A DNA stretch of 64,000 nucleotides from Dorea sp. D27 (GTDB taxonomy: Bacteria; Bacillota; Clostridia; Lachnospirales; Lachnospiraceae). The stretch's first letter is position 1, and each line of letters begins with the position of its first letter. The DNA is taken from assembly GCF_001185345.1 (NCBI RefSeq), contig NZ_KQ236746.1, forward strand, positions 271,553 through 335,552. Direction: 5' to 3'. Both the position numbers and the translations under genes were made by a program. The notes beneath the pieces are model-generated. The model ran no database searches, was not told where the DNA came from, and saw nothing but the letters and a program-made list of their open reading frames with translations. Below are positions 1-8,814 of the stretch, piece by piece.

Positions 1-689
1 GCGACACGATACTGCTTGCTCCGTATTTCCCGGATATAGATTTGAAACAGTTTAAAAAGAGGATTAAAGAAGAATTTGAAACTGAGCTGATACTTGAAAA
101 CAGTGTCAATATGGGTGCCATAGGAGAACAGGCGGAGGGCGCCGGGAAAGGGTATGGCAACTTTATCGTCATCAACTATGGGGTCGGGGTCGGCTCGGCA
201 CTCGTCCTGAACGGCAGGATATATTCCGGCAGCCATAACGCCGCGGGAGAAATCGGATACATGGTGGCAGAGCCTATGAAGCTCAGGGATTCGTTCGAAG
301 AAGTAGGCGTGCTGGAAAGTATTATCTCTAAAGAGAAGATAGAGAAGTTTATCTCACATGATAACTTCCAGCAGGAAGTGGAACTGCTCGTGGAAAGATA
401 CCGGGCAGATGATTTGTATGTCCGTTCGGTTCTGGATGAAATATCAATCAATATCGGGGTGACATTGATTAATTTATGCGCTGCATTAGATCTGGAGGCG
501 GTCATCATCTCCGGCGGCCTGGGAACAGCATTCGGCAACGTGTTCATCGACACGTGGCGTTCCATGCTAGGCAACCATATCCCGTTTCCGCCGAAGATTG
601 TCCTCTCAGAGCTGGATAACAAAGAAGGCGTTCTGGGAGCGATACATAAGAGTATCGAACACTTATTTACTGCTGAAAGCATTATCTAG
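1..689 (+). CDS. ROK family protein, C-terminal part (cut by window edge)
   Basis: The reading frame is already open at the first base, so the start lies outside the window. The visible part has the ROK (repressor/ORF/kinase) actin-like ATPase core: a GYGNF strand, the glycine-rich GVGVGSALVLNG turn and an NAAGEIGYM segment matching the conserved GEIGH region, with His replaced by Tyr. No winged-helix domain is visible because the N-terminus is missing, so a sugar kinase and a NagC/XylR-type repressor cannot be told apart. The last codons overlap the end of the convergent DUF3298 gene by four bases, leaving no room for a terminator. Confidence 0.8.
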   Translation, partial: DTILLAPYFPDIDLKQFKKRIKEEFETELILENSVNMGAIGEQAEGAGKGYGNFIVINYGVGVGSALVLNGRIYSGSHNAAGEIGYMVAEPMKLRDSFEEVGVLESIISKEKIEKFISHDNFQQEVELLVERYRADDLYVRSVLDEISINIGVTLINLCAALDLEAVIISGGLGTAFGNVFIDTWRSMLGNHIPFPPKIVLSELDNKEGVLGAIHKSIEHLFTAESII

Positions 690-1345
690 ACAGGAGGACT
701 GCTATCCTTAAAGTGCAGCTCGAATTCAGGCAGTCCGCTGGAATAAGGAGCGATATCATACTGCTGAAAGTATAGGACGATTCCGTCGGCATTCATATAA
801 AAGTTGTCCTTATGAAAGTTCTGCCGTATGAGTTCGGGATAATTGTCAAAATAGGTCGAAGGGGCAGCCTTAAGCCTCTGGGCAGTCTGTTCCTCTATAC
901 AAGCCTTTATGCGGTCTGGATAATCACGGTTCCCGGGATAGAAATCGGACAGCTCGATTCGGCGGCCTGAACTGAAGTCCCACGTGTCGGATGTCCGTTC
1001 GGTGGCGCCATGGGCTCCTCCCATGTACGTATACTGCTCGGTATAGAGGCTTGTGATGCAGCGCTCGTTATAAGTGACCGTGTACACTTCCTCCAGCTCA
1101 TAGCTGTGAAACGGAGGATTGTTCTTCTGTATATAGCGGGCGCTTTCTACCGCTTCATCATACAGCACGGTGCGGCAGTATTGTTCCAGCTTTTCTGCTT
1201 TGGCGGCATAATACGCATTGATGCCGCGGGCAGCAGAGGTGCTGCACGTAGTGAGGAAGAACGGGTAGTCTATCTTGTAGGTAAAGACGGCAATGTCATT
1301 GTAGAACAGGATGTCTTTCAGTGTATTGTTACGGATTTTCTGCAT
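686..1345 (-). CDS. DUF3298/DUF4163 (RsiV/PdaC-like) domain protein
   Basis: The C-terminal half matches DUF3298: a YTYMGGAHG motif followed by a region with alternating aromatic residues ending in YFQQYDIAPYSSGLPEF, the family's typical 'Y.iapya.G..e' end. The N-terminal half resembles DUF4163. Such modules occur in RsiV-type anti-sigma factors and in PdaC peptidoglycan deacetylase, but here there is no transmembrane helix or catalytic domain, so the role is unknown. I chose ATG at 1345 because GGAGGG (1350-1355) lies 4 nt upstream. The frame stays open to 1486, and the extra 47 residues show no family similarity. Confidence 0.6.
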   Translation of the reverse strand: MQKIRNNTLKDILFYNDIAVFTYKIDYPFFLTTCSTSAARGINAYYAAKAEKLEQYCRTVLYDEAVESARYIQKNNPPFHSYELEEVYTVTYNERCITSLYTEQYTYMGGAHGATERTSDTWDFSSGRRIELSDFYPGNRDYPDRIKACIEEQTAQRLKAAPSTYFDNYPELIRQNFHKDNFYMNADGIVLYFQQYDIAPYSSGLPEFELHFKDSSPPV

Positions 1346-1573
1346 AGGACCCTCCAACCATATATGAGGCAGGCCAACAATATCCCGCCCCGGTTTCATA
1401 TCATATATAATATATTGCCTGGTGGCTTGTTGTATGAATATTTCAGATGCTGTCCAGGCCGTACCGTGTATATCACAGCTTCGCATCTGTACCCACCGTC
1501 CATATACCTTGCAGCTTGTGTTTTTCCTGATTATTCTTTATAATAAAAAGATATTGACAAGGGAGCAGACAGT

Positions 1574-2089
1574 ATGAGAAAAGTAGTCATCATTATTAAC
1601 GGAAATGGCGGGGTAGGTAAGGACACGCTGTGCGATCTGGCGGCTGAGGCCTTTAAAGTCACGAATATATCTTCTATCACCCCGATTAAGGACATAGCGG
1701 CTGAATACGGCTGGAAAGGGGAAAAGGACGCCAGGTCCAGAAAGTTCCTGGCAGACCTGAAGAAAGTATTTACGGAATACAATGACCTTCCTACAAGATA
1801 CCTCGTGGAGGAATACCGAAAGTTTCTGGACAGCGAATCTCAGATTCTTTTCGTCCATATAAGAGAGGGTGAAGAGATAGACAAGTTTAAGAGCAAGGTG
1901 GAGACGCCATGTGCCACGCTCCTTGTCCGCAGAAGCCATATGGAGCATGCAAGATGGGGCAATGAAGCAGATGATAATGTGGCTGGCTATGCCTATGATT
2001 TTCAATATGACAATGACAAGCCGCTGCCGGAGGCAGGCCCTGACTTTGTCAGGTTCCTGCAGGAGCTCATAGAAGCTGTCTGGAAATAG
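1574..2089 (+). CDS. P-loop kinase-like protein (dNMP kinase-like)
   Basis: The 171-residue protein opens with a beta strand and a Walker A loop (NGNGGVGKDT, residues 9-18), the arrangement of nucleoside and nucleotide monophosphate kinases. A central DLPTRYLVEEYRKF helix and a VHIREGEEIDKF segment resemble the lid and nucleotide-binding parts of phage-type deoxynucleoside monophosphate kinases. The substrate cannot be read from the sequence. The gene stands alone, 30 bp before the LytTR regulator. An AT-rich stretch (TATAATAAAAAG) just upstream may hold its promoter. Confidence 0.55.
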   Translation: MRKVVIIINGNGGVGKDTLCDLAAEAFKVTNISSITPIKDIAAEYGWKGEKDARSRKFLADLKKVFTEYNDLPTRYLVEEYRKFLDSESQILFVHIREGEEIDKFKSKVETPCATLLVRRSHMEHARWGNEADDNVAGYAYDFQYDNDKPLPEAGPDFVRFLQELIEAVWK

Positions 2090-2118
2090 AAAGTTTTATA
2101 GATGACGAGGGAATCAAG

Positions 2119-2844
2119 ATGATAGTATTTGCCGTTTGCGATGACGAACCTTTTATGCTGGATGATGTTGTGTCCAGGCTTTCAAAATATGCAGAAGAAA
2201 GGCATATAGAGCATAAAATACTACGTTTCGATAGTGGGAAGGCGCTTCTGGAGAGCAAACAAGCATATGATATCTTATTTCTTGACATTCAGATGGAGCA
2301 GCCAGATGGTATGAAGACTGCAAAGTATTTACGGCAGAGGGGATTCCAGGGTCTGCTCATTTTTATTACCATTCTAAAAGATAACGTATTTGATTCGTTT
2401 GAGGCAGAACCATATGATTATCTTCTTAAGCCGCTGGACGAAGTCCGCTTTCGCCGCACATTAGATAGAGCAAGGAATACTCTGCTGCAGGAGGACGTAC
2501 ACACGCTAACGATTCGAAAAGGGAATACCTGTCAAGTGATTCCTTTTTCCCAGCTTATATATTGTGAAGTATTAGGTCGGAAGATATATCTGCATCAGCA
2601 AGGTGGCGGGACGATAGACTTTTACGAGAAGTTTGATAATTTAGAAAAACAGATGGACAGCCGTTTTTTCAGGTGTCACAGAAGCTATCTCGTCAATCTG
2701 GATTATGTACGCGGGTGTCGTGACGGACGGGTTCAATTGTCGGAGGGTGGTGATATACCTGTTTCACGTCTGCGGGAACAGGGACTTGCACAGGCTCTTT
2801 TGCTACATATGAAAGAAAGGCGGCAATACCGTGGATTGGTTTGA
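2119..2844 (+). CDS. LytTR-family response regulator (AgrA/VirR type)
   Basis: An N-terminal receiver domain (about 1-120) has the acidic pair D8/D9, the phospho-acceptor Asp56 in DILFLDIQM and a conserved Lys in LLKPLD. A LytTR DNA-binding domain (about 135-235) shows the usual FFRCHRSYLVNLDYV signature and an IPVSR segment. It would bind paired repeats upstream of its target promoters. The 3' end overlaps the sensor kinase gene by 14 bp, so the two are translationally coupled and form a quorum- or peptide-responsive two-component pair. No AgrB or AgrD peptide gene lies next to it, so its signal is unknown. Confidence 0.9.
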   Translation: MIVFAVCDDEPFMLDDVVSRLSKYAEERHIEHKILRFDSGKALLESKQAYDILFLDIQMEQPDGMKTAKYLRQRGFQGLLIFITILKDNVFDSFEAEPYDYLLKPLDEVRFRRTLDRARNTLLQEDVHTLTIRKGNTCQVIPFSQLIYCEVLGRKIYLHQQGGGTIDFYEKFDNLEKQMDSRFFRCHRSYLVNLDYVRGCRDGRVQLSEGGDIPVSRLREQGLAQALLLHMKERRQYRGLV

Positions 2845-4147
2845 ATTTTTCATATACAACGTAATATATATATGCGGAATCGGCATCTTACAGCTTTTTT
2901 TCGTCTGCCGTGCTACAGGTGTCCGCATAAAGATATGGCAGTCTGCAATTTACCTCTCTCTTTTTTATGGCGTCTGCTGCATAAGCGCATTGCTGCCGTT
3001 TCATGACATAGGTTATCTGCTCAACATATTGCTTATGTACCTGGTGAATCGTTCTGTGCTGAAAAGAAGCCGTTCTGTATCCGGCGTATGGGCAGTTCTG
3101 GCGGCATACGTATCGCAAGTTTCGTTTGGCATTATGAATCCGATGTTATCTTTGGTCTTACCCCTTATGCTTGATCATTCCTTTTGGTTCTGTGCAGTTA
3201 TCATATTATCAATACTTCTGCCTCTCGCATTATGCTATGGCTGTTACCGGCTTATTTATCAGTGCTTTCTGCCACGGCAGAGTCAGAGTGAACACTGTAT
3301 CTGGCTGCTTCTGCCACCGGGTATATTTCTCTTTGCAGTAGAGACGTATCTTCTATCCGCCAATTATGGAAACACCGTGACCATACCCGCACCGCCCGAA
3401 TTGGACAGGCACCTTACTATGCTGATATTACAACTACTTGGAATCATGGTGATGTTCAGCTCCCTCTATGCTTACCGACGTGTCTATGATGGGTTTCAGA
3501 CAGAATCCGCGCTGGCTTCGCTGATGCAGGAAACCCGTGCGCAAAAGTCCTATGTTGTGGAGGCACAGGCGCGATACGAAAACACAAGGGCATTCCGGCA
3601 TGACGTTAAAAATCATCTGACGGTATTGGATGGTTTTTTGAAGGCTGGAAACATCGGGCAGGCACAGACATATTTACAAAAACTAGATGCGGCAACAGGT
3701 GAATTATCGTTTCCTTTTACGACCGGCAATCCAGTGGTGGATATTCTGCTGGAGAATAAATTGGCGTTATGCAAGGCGAATACAATCAAGCTCGACGTCT
3801 CTCTTGCGCTTCCATCCACCTGTGTGGTCACGGATTTGGACTGGTGCGTCATCTTTGCAAATGCACTTGATAATGCCATACAAGCGTGTAAGAAGGCAGA
3901 TGCACCGGGCATGATACATATTGCCGGCGAGCGGCAAGGTGATTTTTATATGATGGAATTTGAAAATACTTGCCGAAAAGAGCGGCTGCCTGTGCCTGGC
4001 TTCGGAATCGGATTGAGCAATATAAAGACAGTCTCCGAAAAATATGGAGGATTTATGACGGTGGAAAGAAAAGAAGGAAAGTTTGTATTAAGTATCTTGT
4101 TAAACATCTCAATACGGCCAGAAGACATTTCATTACATAATGATTGA
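2831..4147 (+). CDS. GHKL-domain sensor histidine kinase (AgrC type)
   Basis: The 438-residue protein has about six transmembrane helices (residues about 1-215), then a coiled linker and a cytoplasmic kinase core. The phospho-acceptor is His257 in the FRHDVKNHL motif, typical of the HPK10/AgrC group. An N-box (NALDNAIQACKKA) and G-box (GFGIGLSNIK) form the GHKL ATPase domain. It overlaps the upstream LytTR regulator, its expected partner. The membrane part has no recognisable extracellular ligand domain. Confidence 0.88.
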   Translation: MDWFEFFIYNVIYICGIGILQLFFVCRATGVRIKIWQSAIYLSLFYGVCCISALLPFHDIGYLLNILLMYLVNRSVLKRSRSVSGVWAVLAAYVSQVSFGIMNPMLSLVLPLMLDHSFWFCAVIILSILLPLALCYGCYRLIYQCFLPRQSQSEHCIWLLLPPGIFLFAVETYLLSANYGNTVTIPAPPELDRHLTMLILQLLGIMVMFSSLYAYRRVYDGFQTESALASLMQETRAQKSYVVEAQARYENTRAFRHDVKNHLTVLDGFLKAGNIGQAQTYLQKLDAATGELSFPFTTGNPVVDILLENKLALCKANTIKLDVSLALPSTCVVTDLDWCVIFANALDNAIQACKKADAPGMIHIAGERQGDFYMMEFENTCRKERLPVPGFGIGLSNIKTVSEKYGGFMTVERKEGKFVLSILLNISIRPEDISLHND

Positions 4148-4210
4148 AATTGTTGTCGATACCTCTACAATGAACTCATGGGCAAAAGAAGTGCAAAGGA
4201 GGATATTGAC

Positions 4211-4651
4211 ATGATAACTGATGTAACGCCAACTGCTTATACAAATTATACAAAGGGAAAAGAAATGCCTGCTCCTAAGCGGCAAGAGAAGACGCAGGAG
4301 GCAGCGCAGGCGGAACCGGTGGAGACAGGAGCTGAACTTACACCGGGAACTGATACGCCGTCTCCAAGATTCGATGAATACATACATGAGGAAGAAGGCA
4401 TGCCAAAAGAGGAAAAGGACTCTCTGCCTGATGTAAAATCAGAGATGGTATGTACGGTAAATACAGATAAGGTAGACGCTGAAATCAAAAGCTTAAAAGA
4501 GAAGAAAGCACAAATTGAGCAGCAGATAATTAAGGCGGAAGATAATACAGAGCGTCAGTATAAACTGGAAAGACAATTACAACAAATAGAAAACGAACTC
4601 AGAGCAAAGGATAATGATTCCTACAGACGGCAGCATGCGGAATATAAATAG
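4211..4651 (+). CDS. hypothetical coiled-coil protein
   Basis: I do not recognise this family. The start is ATG 4211, preceded by a strong AAAGGAGG (4196-4203); the frame itself runs upstream to 4178. The 146 residues split into a disordered, Pro/Glu-rich N-terminal half and a C-terminal coiled coil with heptad-like Leu/Ile spacing (KSLKEKKAQIEQQI and onwards, about 90-140), rich in Lys, Glu and Gln. There is no signal peptide and no cysteine pair. It follows the AgrC-like kinase by 63 bp and ends just before a strong terminator, so it may be the last gene of that operon. Confidence 0.55.
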   Translation: MITDVTPTAYTNYTKGKEMPAPKRQEKTQEAAQAEPVETGAELTPGTDTPSPRFDEYIHEEEGMPKEEKDSLPDVKSEMVCTVNTDKVDAEIKSLKEKKAQIEQQIIKAEDNTERQYKLERQLQQIENELRAKDNDSYRRQHAEYK

Positions 4652-4677
4652 TCTTGAAGCGTCTGTGAATCTGTTTG

Positions 4678-4712
4678 GCGGCGGCCTTGGTAATAGCAAG
4701 GCCGCCGCTTTT
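4678..4712 (+). terminator. Rho-independent terminator
   Basis: A perfect 12-bp GC-rich stem (GCGGCGGCCTTG, 4678-4689, pairing with 4697-4708) with a 7-nt loop is followed by TTTTC. It ends the transcript that carries the LytTR/GHKL pair and the coiled-coil gene. Confidence 0.85.
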
Positions 4713-4729
4713 CGTTTACAGATAGATTT

Positions 4730-4950
4730 ATGCGCGGCTGGAGAATTTGGCAGCCAATACGAAATAACAGCGGCGGCAGCCCAATAAACAAAGAGCCAAT
4801 CTTGACAGGGGACCGGAAAGAGATTAGCATTAAAGTAGCAGAGATAAAAACACAGTCTGGTTGGTAGTCCAGGCATATCCGGCAGGATATCAGTAACCTT
4901 CCTCCTTAGGTCGTCCATTCTTTGTCTGTGAAAATATATTAAGGAGGAAT
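4730..4950 (+). promoter_or_regulatory. candidate yjdF-motif riboswitch with masked ribosome site
   Basis: The 303-bp gap before yjdF contains no gene. After the terminator, the leader includes TTCCTCCTTA at 4899-4908, an exact 10-base complement of TAAGGAGGAA at 4940-4949, which is the ribosome binding site of the next gene. This gives a direct way to hide the site. The yjdF RNA motif, an azaaromatic-sensing riboswitch class, is known to precede genes of this family. Assignment to that class rests on the downstream gene and the masking pairing; I have not matched the full consensus. The 5' limit is approximate. Confidence 0.55.
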
Positions 4951-4954
4951 CATC

Positions 4955-5371
4955 ATGGACAGAGTATCGGTATCAGTATGTGTGTATTTCGAGGATCCAT
5001 TCTGGGTCGGGGTGGTGGAGAGAACCACAGAGGAAGGGCTGTCGGCCAGCAAGGTTACATTCGGGCCGGAGCCGAAGTCCTACGAGGTATATGGATTCTT
5101 ACTTGAGAATTACTACAGGCTGCGATTCAGTCCGGCTGTGGAGACGGCTGTCAAGGAGCTGCATGTGAACCCGAAGCGGATGCAGCGCAAGGTGCGTAAG
5201 CAGATGGAAGACTGGGGGACGGGGACCAAATCCCAACAGGCATTACAGCTGCAGCATGAGCAGATGAAAACAGAGCGGAGGGGATCGGTTAAAGAGCACA
5301 GAGAAGCCGAAAAACTGCGTAAGTTTGAGTTGAAGCAGCAGAAGAAGAAGGAAAAGCACCGGGGCAGATAA
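4955..5371 (+). CDS. yjdF: YjdF family protein (DUF2992)
   Basis: The 138-residue protein starts with the DUF2992 core (SVCVYFEDPFWVGVVER, then VTFGPEPKSYEVYGFLL) and ends in a highly charged Lys/Glu/Gln helix (LRKFELKQQKKKEKHRGR), as expected for YjdF. The biochemical role is unknown. Homologues are commonly controlled by the yjdF riboswitch, and the leader here fits that. The start follows a strong AAGGAGGAA 5 nt upstream, the same site that the leader can pair with. It is followed after 46 bp by the vsr gene. Confidence 0.88.
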   Translation: MDRVSVSVCVYFEDPFWVGVVERTTEEGLSASKVTFGPEPKSYEVYGFLLENYYRLRFSPAVETAVKELHVNPKRMQRKVRKQMEDWGTGTKSQQALQLQHEQMKTERRGSVKEHREAEKLRKFELKQQKKKEKHRGR

Positions 5372-5417
5372 TGCCCCGGCGCTGCCTGCAAAATGAAAAA
5401 GACGGTTGGTGATAGTT

Positions 5418-5870
5418 ATGACGGATGTTATGACGAAGGAGCAGCGGAGCAAGACGATGAGCCATATCCACAGGCAGGACACCAGTATCGAAGTGAAGCT
5501 CAGAAAAGCGCTGTGGAGCAGAGGATACAGGTACCGGAAGAACTATAAAGGGCTGCCGGGTTCTCCTGATATCGTCCTCACGAAATATCATATCTGCATC
5601 TTCTGCGACAGCGAGTTCTTCCACGGAAAAGACTGGCTCGTTCTCAGGCCGAAGCTGGAGAGAGGAAATAACCCCGGCTACTGGGTTGGGAAAATATCCA
5701 GAAATATGGAAAGGGACGACGAGGTGGACAAAAAGCTGCTGTTCATGGGATGGACGGTGATTCATTTCTGGGGAAAAGATATTCTCAAAAATACGGAAGA
5801 GTGTATAAAAGTAATCGAAGAAACGATATTTGAAAATCGTTTACAAGATATTGATTTGGATGAAGTGTGA
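5418..5870 (+). CDS. vsr: very short patch repair endonuclease (Vsr)
   Basis: Vsr nicks DNA 5' of the T in T:G mismatches that arise when 5-methylcytosine deaminates. The family opening MTKEQRSKTMSHIHRQDTSIEVKLRKALW, the catalytic strand LPGSPDIVLTKY, and the FFHGKDW and GWTVIHFWGKDI segments are all present. The motif usually written FVHGCFWH is changed to FCDSEFFH, as in other non-enteric Vsr proteins. The frame opens with a TTG at 5406; I prefer ATG 5418 (5430 is also possible). Its stop overlaps the frame of the following restriction endonuclease, so it belongs to the same operon and protects sites methylated by the nearby cytosine methyltransferase. Confidence 0.93.
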   Translation: MTDVMTKEQRSKTMSHIHRQDTSIEVKLRKALWSRGYRYRKNYKGLPGSPDIVLTKYHICIFCDSEFFHGKDWLVLRPKLERGNNPGYWVGKISRNMERDDEVDKKLLFMGWTVIHFWGKDILKNTEECIKVIEETIFENRLQDIDLDEV

Positions 5871-5884
5871 GAGAGGGAAACGAT

Positions 5885-7336
5885 ATGCTGCCATATGATA
5901 AGACGGACCCGGCTTCTATAGAGGCGTACGCAAAGGGACTGACAGGCAAGACATTCCTCCAGGTGCTGGAAGAGAGCCGGTATTTGGATTATGCAATTAA
6001 CGACAGCAAGATTGATTACTCCAATCCCAGCCAGAAGGGAAAGCTAGGGAATTTGCTGGAAGAGAAATACTTCGGCTATAAGGCGAACAGCGACCAGGAA
6101 GCCGATTTCCCGGAGGCGGGAGTTGAACTGAAAGTAACCTGCTATGATGTGCTGAAAAATGGCGGCATATCTGCTGGAGAGCGGCTTGTCCTGACGATGA
6201 TTTCATACGAGGATGCGGTGGAAAAGGATTTTTATGAGTCTCATGTGTGGAAGAAGTGCCGCAGAATCCTGCTCGTATATTACGAGAGAGATAAAAGGCT
6301 GGCATACAATACGCTGTATAAGATTACATTTGCAAATATGGTATCACCGGCCCGGGAGGATATGCCGATTATCGTGCAGGACTACAACAGCATAATCCGG
6401 AAGATTGAGGAGGGAAAAGCCGAAGAGCTGAGTGAGAGCGATACGCTGTATCTGGGTGCATGTACAAAAGGCGCGACGGCGGCTTCCAGCATGCGCCCCC
6501 AGTTCTATCCTCCGCATACGCCTGCAAGAAAAAGGGCTTTCTGCTTCAAGAGGCAGTACATGGATTATATACTGCACACGTATATTATGCCGGGAAGGAC
6601 CGTATATGAGCCATTAATCCGCGATGCAGAGGAGCTGGCGGGGAGGTCCTTTGAAGAGGTTATCACGTCCCGTATTGCATGTCATTATGGAGAGAGTGAC
6701 AGAGAGCTGTGCGCCCTGTACGGCAGAGAATATAACAATAATAAAGCGCAGTGGTACGATCTGGCGTACCGGATGCTTGGCATCAGAGGGAACCATGCCG
6801 GAGAATTCCAGAAGGCGAACATCGTAGTCAAGGTGATACGTCTGGAAGAAAACAATTCGATAAAAGAGAGCATGTCCTTTCCGCCGTTTAGATTCAAGGA
6901 GCTGGCCGCGCAGACGTGGGAAGATTCGGACGTATTCAGGTATTTCGATGAGACAAGGTTTTTCTTTGTCATTTTTAAAAAGGCAGGGGATGTCTACCGT
7001 GTGCATAAGTGCCGGTTCTGGAACATGCCGTACCGTGATTTGAACGAGACGGTCAGAGACGGATGGGAAAGGGTGAAAGAAAGAATTATTAACGGCGTGA
7101 GCTTTCACATTTCTCCTGTGAAAAAAGGATATATCGTCCACAATAATATTCCGGCAAAGAAGGACAACCGGATAATCCATGTCAGGCCTCATGCAGTGAA
7201 AAGCGCTTATAAGCTGGACGGGTTTGTCTCAGGCAATATAGGAAGAGATGCCGATGAACTTCCAAGCGGGGAGTTCATGACAAGGCAGAGCTTTTGGATC
7301 AACAACAGCTATCTGCTGGAGCAGCTGGAAGTTTAA
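5885..7336 (+). CDS. type II restriction endonuclease, Sau3AI/MutH family
   Basis: The 483-residue product matches Sau3AI-type enzymes, which carry two MutH-like domains and cut at GATC. The N-terminal catalytic module shows the Glu of GKLGNLLEEKYFGY and the EADFPEAGVELKVT segment (acidic-x-Glu-Leu-Lys), the MutH D...ExK nuclease motif. The C-terminal half is the MutH-like effector domain, with FPPFRFKELAAQTWEDSDVF in the middle. I place the start at ATG 5885, behind GAGAGGGA; a GTG at 5867 overlaps vsr. The convergent cytosine methyltransferase would protect the host. Recognition of GATC is inferred from the family. Confidence 0.9.
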   Translation: MLPYDKTDPASIEAYAKGLTGKTFLQVLEESRYLDYAINDSKIDYSNPSQKGKLGNLLEEKYFGYKANSDQEADFPEAGVELKVTCYDVLKNGGISAGERLVLTMISYEDAVEKDFYESHVWKKCRRILLVYYERDKRLAYNTLYKITFANMVSPAREDMPIIVQDYNSIIRKIEEGKAEELSESDTLYLGACTKGATAASSMRPQFYPPHTPARKRAFCFKRQYMDYILHTYIMPGRTVYEPLIRDAEELAGRSFEEVITSRIACHYGESDRELCALYGREYNNNKAQWYDLAYRMLGIRGNHAGEFQKANIVVKVIRLEENNSIKESMSFPPFRFKELAAQTWEDSDVFRYFDETRFFFVIFKKAGDVYRVHKCRFWNMPYRDLNETVRDGWERVKERIINGVSFHISPVKKGYIVHNNIPAKKDNRIIHVRPHAVKSAYKLDGFVSGNIGRDADELPSGEFMTRQSFWINNSYLLEQLEV

Positions 7337-7356
7337 GGTAATCTGGCAGTGTACGG

Positions 7357-7391
7357 CGAAGCGGGCCGGCCATATGGGCCGACCCGCTTCG
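7357..7391. terminator. bidirectional terminator between convergent genes
   Basis: CGAAGCGGGCCGGCC at 7357-7371 pairs with 7377-7391 (one mismatch, C-A) across a short CATAT-containing loop. It lies between the restriction endonuclease and the methyltransferase, which point at each other, so it can serve both. T-rich sequence (gttt) follows on the plus side. Confidence 0.7.
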
Positions 7392-7398
7392 ACTGCGT

Positions 7399-8625
7399 TT
7401 AATGCACGTTACCTTCATGGTATATTCTCAAGATTTCTGGTGCCATATCGGTGACAAGCTCTGTGACAAGTGCATTTCCCATCAGGAAGTAGCGCTGCCG
7501 GTTGCTTAAGGTCGTCTCCACCGTATTGCCATCCTCCAGCATCTGTATGCCATGTTCTGTCCAGTTGTCAGGGAAAGTCTGGATCCGTTCTGCTTCCAGG
7601 GGGAGCAGGATCCGTTTCTGTCCTGTGGCCGGATCCAGTACGACGTGGGAGGAGCGGTTCACGGAACCTTCGCTTGTCAGCATCGTTCTGGCGGGAACCG
7701 CCTCGTTATCAGGATACGGGCAGGTACCCTCAGAAAAGATATAAGTAAATCCTTCCTTTGTCGTCCGTTCCTTTTTCTTGGATTGCTTTGCTTCAATCCA
7801 CGGAGCTTCGTTTTTAATATTATAGCTGTCATCCGGTGCGGGCACGAGTATGGAGCCAAGGATGCGGTCATTTTCGGCCTTCACTGCCGCCGCTTTTCTC
7901 GTTGTGATGATTCCGTCTGCCATATGGCCGGACGTTTCAAATGTGAAAGCAAAAGATTCACTGATCTGTGAGATGTCAAGATCTCTTACCGTAGCCTGCT
8001 TACACGTCTTTTCTTCATAGGTACAGGGGAAAATGCCGCCAAAAAAATCGGGGTTTTCCCTGGCATATTCTAAATTATTTTTATATGCGAAGATAAAAGT
8101 GCGGCGCCTTTTCTGCGGTTTTCCGTATTCTGCCGCATTGATGACACGCCATTGGACGTCATAGTCCAGTTCGTCGAAGCATTTCAGGATGACACCGAAG
8201 TCACGTCCTCTCTGCGAGGCAGGTGATTTCAGCAGCCTGTCCACATTTTCAAGCAGGACATAGGAAGGCGATTTTGCCTCCAGAGTCGACCGGATATCCC
8301 ACCAGAGGATTCCCTTTGTACCCTCTATGCCCTTTGAAGATTTCGGGCCTGCCACGGAATAGTTCTGGCAGGGGAATCCCCCTACAAGCAGGTCGAAGTC
8401 CGGCAGCTTGTCCTTGGGGACCTGATGTATATCAAGGTTGGTGTACGGACGCAGGTCTTCGGCGATGGTATCTAACGGGTAGTGCTTTATATAGCACTCA
8501 TATGCAAATTGGCTTTTATAAGAAGGCTCCCACTGGTTGAAGAACACGGTTTCAAACTCATCGGAATAACGCTCCAGCCCATACCGGAAACCGCCGACAC
8601 CTGCGAATAGTTCGCATACTTTCAT
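7399..8625 (-). CDS. dcm: DNA (cytosine-5-)-methyltransferase, GATC-type
   Basis: The 408-residue enzyme carries the ordered C5-methyltransferase motifs: I (CELFAGVGGFRYGLE, SAM binding, residues 4-18), IV (GFPCQNYSVAG, catalytic Cys86), VI (ENV, 126-128), VIII (QKRRR, 171-175) and a late GNALVTELV motif X. It transfers a methyl group from SAM to cytosine. The partner nuclease is Sau3AI-like, so the site is probably GATC methylated on C. The gene faces the nuclease, with a terminator between them, so the pair can be expressed separately. Confidence 0.92.
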   Translation of the reverse strand: MKVCELFAGVGGFRYGLERYSDEFETVFFNQWEPSYKSQFAYECYIKHYPLDTIAEDLRPYTNLDIHQVPKDKLPDFDLLVGGFPCQNYSVAGPKSSKGIEGTKGILWWDIRSTLEAKSPSYVLLENVDRLLKSPASQRGRDFGVILKCFDELDYDVQWRVINAAEYGKPQKRRRTFIFAYKNNLEYARENPDFFGGIFPCTYEEKTCKQATVRDLDISQISESFAFTFETSGHMADGIITTRKAAAVKAENDRILGSILVPAPDDSYNIKNEAPWIEAKQSKKKERTTKEGFTYIFSEGTCPYPDNEAVPARTMLTSEGSVNRSSHVVLDPATGQKRILLPLEAERIQTFPDNWTEHGIQMLEDGNTVETTLSNRQRYFLMGNALVTELVTDMAPEILRIYHEGNVH

Positions 8626-8814
8626 ATAAACAATCCTTTCTGTTCAGAATCTATTATATTATAAAGTAGGTGGAGAAATAAAACAAGCGGCAAATCAAGC
8701 TGTATAAAATTGGAGGGCTGCAGGGCAGACAAAGTATATGTATAATCATGACATACAGATGTCGTGATTCACGTGCTATACTATAAGCACGGACAAGATA
8801 AAGGGGGATTGAAG

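Noticed and set aside
4577-4918. Minus-strand frame of 113 codons in the yjdF leader
   Set aside because: It overlaps the end of the coiled-coil gene, a strong terminator and the yjdF leader, and has no recognisable domain.
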